Shown here: positions 34,883-40,903 of the stretch, in pieces
How the letters are laid out: each line of letters opens with the position of its first letter
Position numbering within the stretch: position 1 is the first letter of the stretch
NCBI GenBank assembly: GCA_021373255.1
Contig: JAJFTD010000191.1
Location: forward strand, 1-40,903
DNA length: 40,903 bases
Origin: a bacterium
GTDB lineage: Bacteria > Armatimonadota > UBA5829
Direction of reading: 5' to 3'
The notes under the pieces: generated by a model
What the model was told of the DNA's origin: nothing
What the model saw: the letters and a program-made list of their open reading frames with translations, nothing else
Database searches by the model: none
Program-made: the position numbers and the translations under genes

Positions 34883-36571
34883 TCAGTTTAGTGCCATCTC
34901 AATGGATTGTATATCTGCTGTAGCCCCGGCAATTGAGGTGGTGGAAATTATACTGAGCATTCCTCCACGGGACCACGATGGAACTCCGAAATTAGCAAAG
35001 TAGGTCTGGTAAGAATCCGTGATGCTGATGGGGGGAAGGTAGAATCTCAAATACTTCCTGCTTCCGCCTACATTAATACCGTATGATAGTTGCGGCATCA
35101 GAGATACACCGCTCTGGCTCGATGCCTTAGCTTTGATGCGCAACTTATAAGTTCGTCCCCCAGACAAGGCTTGGAATGGCTGATTTATGAGCACCCAATT
35201 ACCCTTGAGCCTTGCTGCCTTACCCTGATCATCCTGAATAATTTCCGCCGTTCCGGACTGATAAGAGAACCAACCACCATTGTTTGATGAGGACATATCG
35301 CCAGTTGTGCTCAGCTCAAAGTCCGCATTGTTGAGCCCGCCCCACATACTCATCGGCTGCATAATACCTGAGCGGAGTGTGCTATCGGATACACAGATTA
35401 TCTTACCTGCATCTTGAGCCGCCGCAAGCGCATCTATGGTTGCTTTCCATTGTGTCATTGACTGCGTGGCGCTCGGTTGATCGCCAAGAATCTGTACCCT
35501 TGTGCCGGGACTAATCATTGAAACACTGAAACTTTCAATAGAAGCCCATCCTGTATCCGGCCCCACAGAGAAGCCGCTGCAGCTCAGTCCAGCATTCCCA
35601 TAGAGGAGAGCCCAATCATATGTACTTAAAATCGCCTGGCCTAGCCACCCCTCGTGCACTTCCGCTCTATCCAAACTCGAATCCGGCGATGTGTTCCAAT
35701 TCCCAGGGTTACTGAACCCCCGGCACGCCAGACCTAATCGTTGAATATATGGCTCACTGAAGTTGGTATCACTGGGGTAGGTTGGGAAGCCTTCGGGCCT
35801 GCTTGTCGTAGAAAATGTGGTGAAAAGTGACTCTATAAAAGGCTTTTGGCTAATAACCTCATCATATACTGTTTGTGGCGTTACGCTGCTATGTGTCTTG
35901 CTTTGAGAGACAAACTCACACCCGGCCATAAGAAATAATGACCGGATATCGTTTATGGTCATGTATCCCGGCTTGCCAACCCAATCGCCAACAATACCGT
36001 GGCTGACAGGAACGCCTTTCCTCGCACAGTAAAGCGCAGGGCTGATGCCACCTAGAACGCTCGACGGCGTCACCCATTCACTGCGGATGTCATCCGAATG
36101 ATATGCCACCATAGTTGTATTGTATGGAACAGGTGTCAGTGATGATCTGGGCTGTGGAGCAGATACAGTGCTGGCCGCAACAAGTGCAAAAGGCACTGAT
36201 GCGAGTTTTACCCGAGGTGATAATGGGGCGAGTGGAGTGCCAACCCACGTTTCCAGCCATACCTCACTCTTACCCGCGAGATTCGAAGTGCTGATTGGCC
36301 TGATTTGGGTGGAAAATATACCCGCATTTGTTGATACGGTCTGCTCCTGGGAGGTCCAGAATGGATTAGCTCCAGAAGCGTCGGTATACATTTTGAACTG
36401 GACCTGGTAGGTTCCATCCGGCACCGGTGCTCCTGACTGGTCAGTAAGTTTGCCCTGGTAGCTTATGCCATCCGGCACCGACTGCGCCGCGCAATAAAAT
36501 GAACTGCATAGAACTAAGACAACTACTGCGATTATGACTCGTGCCACATCTAATCTCCTCAGCAGGAACAT
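34883..36571 (-). CDS. Secreted polysaccharide-deacetylase-like protein with C-terminal carbohydrate-binding module
   Basis: The protein has 562 residues. A signal peptide spans about 1-30 (RRLDVARVIIAVVVLVLCSS, then FYCAAQ). Residues 31-125 form a beta domain found in other secreted proteins of this type (ISYQGKLTDQSGAPVPDGTY). The core (about 150-290) resembles the NodB fold: MVAYHSDDIRSEW, ALYCARKGVPVSHGIVGDWV, YMTINDIRSLFLMAGCEFVS followed by QSKTHSS. The DD pair and the SxSKTH stretch stand where deacetylases have Asp and HxxxH, but one histidine is missing, so activity is uncertain. Residues 430-562 look like a CBM4/9 sandwich. ATG 36571 is used; GTG 36613 would add 14 residues ahead of the signal and has no ribosome site. 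It may be controlled by the regulator upstream. Confidence 0.7.
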   Translation of the reverse strand: MFLLRRLDVARVIIAVVVLVLCSSFYCAAQSVPDGISYQGKLTDQSGAPVPDGTYQVQFKMYTDASGANPFWTSQEQTVSTNAGIFSTQIRPISTSNLAGKSEVWLETWVGTPLAPLSPRVKLASVPFALVAASTVSAPQPRSSLTPVPYNTTMVAYHSDDIRSEWVTPSSVLGGISPALYCARKGVPVSHGIVGDWVGKPGYMTINDIRSLFLMAGCEFVSQSKTHSSVTPQTVYDEVISQKPFIESLFTTFSTTSRPEGFPTYPSDTNFSEPYIQRLGLACRGFSNPGNWNTSPDSSLDRAEVHEGWLGQAILSTYDWALLYGNAGLSCSGFSVGPDTGWASIESFSVSMISPGTRVQILGDQPSATQSMTQWKATIDALAAAQDAGKIICVSDSTLRSGIMQPMSMWGGLNNADFELSTTGDMSSSNNGGWFSYQSGTAEIIQDDQGKAARLKGNWVLINQPFQALSGGRTYKLRIKAKASSQSGVSLMPQLSYGINVGGSRKYLRFYLPPISITDSYQTYFANFGVPSWSRGGMLSIISTTSIAGATADIQSIEMALN

Positions 36572-36649
36572 ACCTGTCTCTGGGGTTTGCACCTTAGTAA
36601 AGTGCAGTGGCACTGGAAAGTTGTACTACACTCTGTCTTGTTACACTCG

Positions 36650-36736
36650 TGTTGTCACCACTTTGTGAATGATCACAACATTCCACATGCAACACACAAC
36701 CCGCTAGTGTTGTTCCCACTCATCACAAACAACACT
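36650..36736. promoter_or_regulatory. Cluster of palindromic operator-like sites upstream of the deacetylase-like gene
   Basis: AGTGTTGTT (36706-36714) and AACAACACT (36728-36736) are perfect 9-bp complements 13 bases apart. TTGTGA and TCACAA (36663-36668 and 36673-36678) form another. A TTGTCA half-site is at 36652. These fit binding by a dimeric regulator such as the GntR-LacI protein encoded next door. This is an inference from shape and position. Confidence 0.5.
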
Positions 36737-36839
36737 GCTTGGCTGGTCTCGTCAGAGTAAGCACCTGTTATTAGTAGTAAACTGTATCGCAGCAAGAATC
36801 GCAAGACAATAGCAACCAGTTAAGACAAAACTGTGCTTT

Positions 36840-38009
36840 CTATTTGTTACCCACCCCCTCTTCAGACACCTCAAGCATTCCAGATCTGGCTGTTGCGAAA
36901 GAGGACAGGTTATGAATAGTCAGCTTTGGCTTCAGAACGATCTGCTGGAGTTCGGTGTTGCCATTGATCTTAGCCATTGCTATCTGAACTGCCTTGGTGC
37001 CCATTTCTGCAAAAGGCTGATCGACTTCGAAATAGCATCTGTCGGTTGTCCCCTTCATCGGCGAAGTGGGATCGAAATGTCCAAGAATTATCTGGTCATT
37101 AGGAATTTCCAGATTCTCGATTACGGAATGAACGACCGCATTAATGATGGGATTTACCGAAAACACCGCGGCTGGAAGCTTAATACCATCGAATGTCTTC
37201 AGCAGACACATGTATTCACCCGAATTTGTGTCGACCGTCAGGTAATCTTTGCCCAGAATAAGTTCTATGCGAGAGTAAACCACATTGCATGACAAGCCAA
37301 ATGAATTCACTGCGGCTGTGTAGCCGAGCATTCTGTCCTTCACACTCGTTACTTGATCAATATTTGAAACGAAATATATGTTGTCAACACCCAACTCCGC
37401 AATTGCGCTTACCGCATCGTATGTACCGGCGAAATTATCTGTTACTGCATAGTCCGGGTTAGCTATCCCGGCATATCTATCGATAAACACAACAGGAATG
37501 CCGGATTTACGCAGTTCATCTAGGACATCTAAATTGTAATGTTCACCCATGTATTGGATGATTACCGCATCAACCCGGCGATCTATTGCATTCTTGATGT
37601 TTTCTCGCTCAATCTCGCGGTGATCAAAGCCGCAGGTATTCACAATGACATCCGCATTGTGTAATCGTGCTTCAGCAATAACAGCCGACACCATCGGTGG
37701 CACAATATTAATTGTGCACTTATCAGCATCTTCTTTATGAATATCGGGAAACAATGCTGCAATGGTATAACGTCGCTTCTTGTTTGATGCAACATACGTT
37801 CCACTGCCTTGAGCATGTGTCAGTTGTCCTTCGCTGATCAGCAACCCAATAGCTTCTCGAACAGTGCTCCGGCAACAGCCCATTAACGTAACCAGCTTGG
37901 TCTCTGATAAGAACCTATCACCAGGCTTATACTGCCCGGTTTGCAGCATATCTAATATCTTTCTTCTGACTTCATCTTTTTTATTTGTTTGCTTTTTTGC
38001 TGGGCTCAT
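36840..38009 (-). CDS. Transcriptional regulator, GntR-type HTH with LacI/periplasmic-binding sensor domain
   Basis: The protein has 389 residues. Residues 10-75 are a GntR winged helix: KDEVRRKILDMLQTGQYKPG, then CRSTVREAIGLLISEGQLTH and QGSGTYVAS. The remaining 300 residues are a LacI/periplasmic-binding type domain with YTIAALFPDIHKEDA, RRVDAVIIQYMG, GIPVVFIDRYAG, DYAVTDNFAGTYDAVSAIAE and ILGHFDPTSPMKG. This arrangement is that of AraR-type repressors, whose ligand is a sugar. The ligand here is unknown. The gene lies between two secreted glycan-associated genes and its upstream region holds a perfect palindrome (38132-38152), which suggests self-control. ATG 38009 has only a weak ribosome site (GTGAG). 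Confidence 0.9.
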   Translation of the reverse strand: MSPAKKQTNKKDEVRRKILDMLQTGQYKPGDRFLSETKLVTLMGCCRSTVREAIGLLISEGQLTHAQGSGTYVASNKKRRYTIAALFPDIHKEDADKCTINIVPPMVSAVIAEARLHNADVIVNTCGFDHREIERENIKNAIDRRVDAVIIQYMGEHYNLDVLDELRKSGIPVVFIDRYAGIANPDYAVTDNFAGTYDAVSAIAELGVDNIYFVSNIDQVTSVKDRMLGYTAAVNSFGLSCNVVYSRIELILGKDYLTVDTNSGEYMCLLKTFDGIKLPAAVFSVNPIINAVVHSVIENLEIPNDQIILGHFDPTSPMKGTTDRCYFEVDQPFAEMGTKAVQIAMAKINGNTELQQIVLKPKLTIHNLSSFATARSGMLEVSEEGVGNK

Positions 38010-38061
38010 AAATTAGCTCACTTTACTAAGCGAATAATATTGCTTGGCTTTATCAGGTGCA

Positions 38062-38086
38062 CTGACAATCCTGGCATAGTTGTCAG
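38062..38086. promoter_or_regulatory. CTGACAA/TTGTCAG inverted half-sites
   Basis: CTGACAA (38062-38068) and TTGTCAG (38080-38086) are perfect complements 11 bases apart, 53 bases upstream of the regulator start. The core TTGTCA recurs at 36652 ahead of the deacetylase-like gene. Confidence 0.5.
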
Positions 38087-38131
38087 ACAGTGTACAGCCT
38101 GTTGTTCGCACTATATCATGGGAACAGATAT

Positions 38132-38152
38132 CTGTCAACAGATTGTTGACAG
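38132..38152. promoter_or_regulatory. 21-bp perfect palindrome, candidate operator
   Basis: CTGTCAACA (38132-38140) and TGTTGACAG (38144-38152) flank a three-base centre (GAT). Size and symmetry suit a dimeric regulator. It lies between the regulator and the lectin-like gene, so it could serve both. Confidence 0.6.
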
Positions 38153-38208
38153 CATAGAATTATGTTTAGATAGTTGACATATGGCATTATCTATGTGATG
38201 CAAATGCC

Positions 38209-38247
38209 GAGTGTGCAACTGCGAGTGTGCAATTGCTGTTGACAACA
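38209..38247. promoter_or_regulatory. 14-bp direct repeat followed by TGTTGACAACA
   Basis: GAGTGTGCAACTGC (38209-38222) and GAGTGTGCAATTGC (38223-38236) are adjacent with one mismatch. TGTTGACAACA (38237-38247), a perfect 11-bp palindrome, follows at once. It shares TGTTGACA with the 38132 palindrome. Confidence 0.45.
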
Positions 38248-38525
38248 AGGAGTTCTCATGCTATGTTTCACTTTGTGTGTAAACAAGCAAACGTCAGACG
38301 TCAGATATTTGTCTGACTAATTTTACCTCTAAATTGTTGTGTAAATTCTTTTTGATTACAATGCGGACTCAGTGCAAACTGGCCGCATAATTTGTGAAAA
38401 TGGGTGTTGAGGCATCCATGACGTGATGTTGGCCTGGCATGAGCTTACGCCCAACACTCGTCTTCGAAGGAAGATTAACTATCACGCCAAATAATGCCAC
38501 TACCTGAAAATGGAGAAAAGGGATA

Positions 38526-40903
38526 ATGATGCAAAAACGCCGGATAATCTACTCTGGGATCACTTGCGCAATCTTAATGATCTTATCTGTTGTCGGTTTA
38601 TATGCCGCAAACATGGTAACAGATCCTAGCCTAGAAAGTTATACTGTGGGCACAGTTAAAACTACGGACTTCCAATTAGGTGATTGGCTGTTCACTGCCT
38701 CAAGCGGGTCTGGTGGGCGTTTGGAGGTAGTCTCTACAGCTCAGAGTGGTTCTAAAGCTATAAAATTATCGAGAACATCAACCTCCGGCGACCCCGCATT
38801 TGGTAATTGGCACACATCAGACCATTCACATCAGATTCCTGTTGTGGGCGGGCATCGTTATGTTGTAAGGGTATGGGCAATGTCACCTGATGGAGCAACT
38901 ATGAAGTTTCAGGTGGCATCTTTTAATGACGGTACCACAAATGGTGGCTGGCTTGGCGATACTATATACGCTGATAATCTCGCCACACAAACAAAATGGA
39001 CCGTATACCAGATGACGTATACGGCTCCGTCAAATGCATTATATGCAGGTCTGGCTGTTCGAGTAAAGAATGCCAACACAAACCTCTACATCGACAGCTT
39101 TTCGCTGGAAGATGTAACCGCGATGACCGGCAATCTCTACCCCGACCCCAGCTTCGACAGCTTCATTGCCGGTAACACCTATACCACCGGCTCATACATA
39201 GGCATGTTCAACTTCTTCTCTACAGTAGCCGGCAATGGGGCTCTGAGTGTAATCACTCCGGGACAGGATGGCGATACTGCTATTAGGCTCTCACGCCTCA
39301 CAACAAGCGGAGATACCGGATTTGGTTTACAGACCACCTATATTGACCCAAGGATACCTGTTATAGCTGGGCATACCTATAGAGTCAGCTTCTGGGCTAG
39401 GTCGGATGTTTCCAGTGATATGCAATGGACAATAAGCAGCTATCCGGTCACTGGATCTGCGACTTATACGAATTACACATATACTCCATCCGCTGCATGG
39501 ACTCAGTATTCCGGGACGTATACTGCTTTGAGTGACGCAGTGTTATGGAATATTGGATTCCGCTCAATCGCAGTTAGGAGTGTTGATATTGATAATATGT
39601 CGATTACGGATGTTACTCCCAGCACCCTTACCGGTACGGTTGCAAATTCGCAGACCGGTAGTGCAATCTCTAACGCGACTGTTTCCATTACGCCCGTATC
39701 CGGCGGCACGACTCTCAGCACAACAACCAATGCGAGTGGAGTATATACATTCAGTGGACTATCTCCCGCCGACTATAATCTGACTGCCAGTGCTAGTGGT
39801 TATGTCACATATAGCGCATCTGCTATTACAGTGCTTGGAACAGTAACGAAAAATGTCTCAGTAACATCTAATGCAGATGTCTGGAACATAAATTACAGCA
39901 GCTTCACGAGCACTACTGGATTGAACCTGATGAACTCGGCTTCATTATACAACTCTTACCTGAGGCTGTGTACTGATTACGCCGATGGCAGCAGCAGCAC
40001 CGGTTCCAGCGCGCAGGCTTGGACTACCAATAAGTATGCTACATCCGCTGGATTTATAACTGAGTTTCAATTTAAGATCGTCAATACCACTGGATCGACA
40101 GCGGATGGGTTTGTATTCGCAGTACAAAACGCAGGCAGTTCTGCTTATGGATGGGCATCCGGTCCATCCAACTCTGTGTGTCTGCGATTCGATACATTCC
40201 AGAACACCGGTGAGCCAAGCAACGGTTACATGGCCGTCTACGCAAGCAGCACAGGAGACCTCGCACGGGTAGACTTAAAATCTCTTGGCATAAATATTGC
40301 CGATGGGAGCCTGCACACTGCCAGAATCGAATATGGCAGTGGCTTTATGAATGTCTATTTCGATGGCACGCTCCGAATCAGCAAGCTGCCCATTAACATC
40401 TCGAATTACTCTGCCGTGGATGCCTCAGGCAATTCATATTTAGGCTTCAGCGCCGGAACCGGAGGTGCAGCCGAAACCAACTATATAGCCTCATGGAAAT
40501 TTAAATCGGGCTATCAGATGCCTGCCGAGACACCGGTCTTTACCCCCGACGGCGGCAGTTACGCAACGTCAAAGAACGTTACAGTAACATGTGAAACAAC
40601 AGGCGCTGAGATTCATTATACGACCGATGGCAGCACGCCAACTGCGTCAAGCCCTGTTTACAGTGCACCGGTAAGTATGTCTAACGGCACTTTAAAAGCT
40701 ATAGCATTTGCACCCGGATTTACCTCCAGCCAGATAAAGACTGCAACTTACACGCTCTCCGGGTCTGTAACCAACATCGGTGATGTAAAATCGATAGCAA
40801 ACAACACTCATGTGGCTTTCAGTGGAATAGTGACCGGAGCGTTTGCAGACGGAATGGTGTTTGTAGAAAACGAAAACAGGACTTGCGGCATTGCACTGAC
40901 TGA
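38526..40903 (+). CDS. Large secreted modular protein with CBM-like, lectin-like and chitobiase-C-like domains (partial)
   Basis: The frame is open to the window end: 792 codons are visible. A signal peptide covers about 1-29 (RRIIYSGITCAILMILSVVG). Two related CBM4/9-like sandwiches follow (30-197 and 203-361; MVTDPSLESYTVGTV and NLYPDPSFDSFIAGN, both with a HxYxVxxWAxS-type strand). Then come a carboxypeptidase-regulatory-like domain (365-446, LTGTVANSQTGSAISNATVS), a legume-lectin-like domain (about 450-663, GFITEFQFKIVNTTGSTADG, SVCLRFDTFQN, HTARIEYGSGFMNVYFDGTL), a chitobiase C-terminal-like domain (668-743, VFTPDGGSYATSKNVTVTCE) and the start of an OB-like domain. It probably binds glycans outside the cell; no catalytic domain is visible. 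ATG 38526 follows GGAG and AGGG. Confidence 0.8.
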   Translation, partial: MMQKRRIIYSGITCAILMILSVVGLYAANMVTDPSLESYTVGTVKTTDFQLGDWLFTASSGSGGRLEVVSTAQSGSKAIKLSRTSTSGDPAFGNWHTSDHSHQIPVVGGHRYVVRVWAMSPDGATMKFQVASFNDGTTNGGWLGDTIYADNLATQTKWTVYQMTYTAPSNALYAGLAVRVKNANTNLYIDSFSLEDVTAMTGNLYPDPSFDSFIAGNTYTTGSYIGMFNFFSTVAGNGALSVITPGQDGDTAIRLSRLTTSGDTGFGLQTTYIDPRIPVIAGHTYRVSFWARSDVSSDMQWTISSYPVTGSATYTNYTYTPSAAWTQYSGTYTALSDAVLWNIGFRSIAVRSVDIDNMSITDVTPSTLTGTVANSQTGSAISNATVSITPVSGGTTLSTTTNASGVYTFSGLSPADYNLTASASGYVTYSASAITVLGTVTKNVSVTSNADVWNINYSSFTSTTGLNLMNSASLYNSYLRLCTDYADGSSSTGSSAQAWTTNKYATSAGFITEFQFKIVNTTGSTADGFVFAVQNAGSSAYGWASGPSNSVCLRFDTFQNTGEPSNGYMAVYASSTGDLARVDLKSLGINIADGSLHTARIEYGSGFMNVYFDGTLRISKLPINISNYSAVDASGNSYLGFSAGTGGAAETNYIASWKFKSGYQMPAETPVFTPDGGSYATSKNVTVTCETTGAEIHYTTDGSTPTASSPVYSAPVSMSNGTLKAIAFAPGFTSSQIKTATYTLSGSVTNIGDVKSIANNTHVAFSGIVTGAFADGMVFVENENRTCGIALT

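Larger units (their letters stand above)
38010..38525. other. Long regulatory intergenic region
   Basis: About 516 bases between the regulator gene and the divergent lectin-like gene. No gene is seen. It contains the palindromes listed separately (38062-38086, 38132-38152, 38237-38247), a 14-bp direct repeat (38209-38236) and a GTCAGA/TCTGAC hairpin (38300-38317) followed by TTTT. No firm -35/-10 pair was found, although TTGACA occurs at 38174. Confidence 0.6.

Overview
This window looks like a chromosomal segment from a free-living, probably uncultured bacterium, most likely Armatimonadota or a related lineage. That placement is inferred from gene content, not proved. The supporting mix is a McsA-McsB-ClpC protein-arginine phosphorylation module, LL-diaminopimelate aminotransferase for lysine and cell wall, menaquinone-type quinone genes, Hfq, many secreted modular proteins with carbohydrate-binding or STN-like domains, and sulfatase, sugar-isomerase and UroD-like enzymes. 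Shine-Dalgarno sites are strong, and TTG and GTG starts are common.

Layout. 0-0.25 kb: tail of ribosomal protein bL25. 0.4-7.7 kb: minus-strand accessory block with a membrane GAF protein, a small lipoprotein, a secreted ankyrin protein, a GT-C-type membrane glycosyltransferase and a large lipoprotein with carboxypeptidase-regulatory domains. 8.2-13.3 kb: clpC, mcsB, mcsA and a branched-chain aminotransferase. 13.4-15.9 kb: sulfatase and a TIM-barrel sugar isomerase. 16.1-18.9 kb: a broken and an intact copy of a small TPR gene, as direct repeats flanking an exported protein with two STN-like modules. 19.0-20.7 kb: polyprenyl diphosphate synthase and MenG/UbiE methyltransferase. 20.9-23.7 kb: exported acetolactate decarboxylase, a four-helix membrane protein and a UroD-like methyltransferase. 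23.8-26.6 kb: TldE/PmbA and TldD. 26.7-29.7 kb: TMEM175-like channel, PhnP-like hydrolase coupled to an overlooked 49-residue membrane protein gene, and a membrane-anchored protein of unknown role. 30.0-34.8 kb: plus-strand run miaA-hfq-dapF-dapL-hflX followed by tRNA-Lys(TTT). 34.9-40.9 kb: a secreted polysaccharide-deacetylase-like protein, a GntR-LacI chimera regulator surrounded by TGTTGT/TTGTCA-type palindromes, and a large modular lectin-like secreted protein cut by the window end.

How the parts fit. McsA/McsB would mark proteins with phosphoarginine for ClpC. The prenyl synthase and MenG supply menaquinone. DapF and DapL are consecutive steps to meso-diaminopimelate. The last block looks like a locally regulated set of surface or secreted glycan-active proteins.

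The most unusual signals are these: (1) about ten intergenic micro-arrays of degenerate 7- or 8-bp tandem units, several sharing unit sequences, including one inverted pair around a hairpin just upstream of mcsA; (2) the TPR duplication with a 1.9-kb cargo gene; (3) hflX, whose only well-placed start is an ATA codon with a strong Shine-Dalgarno; and (4) McsA without its C-terminal UVR domain. No CRISPR array, transposase or phage module was seen.
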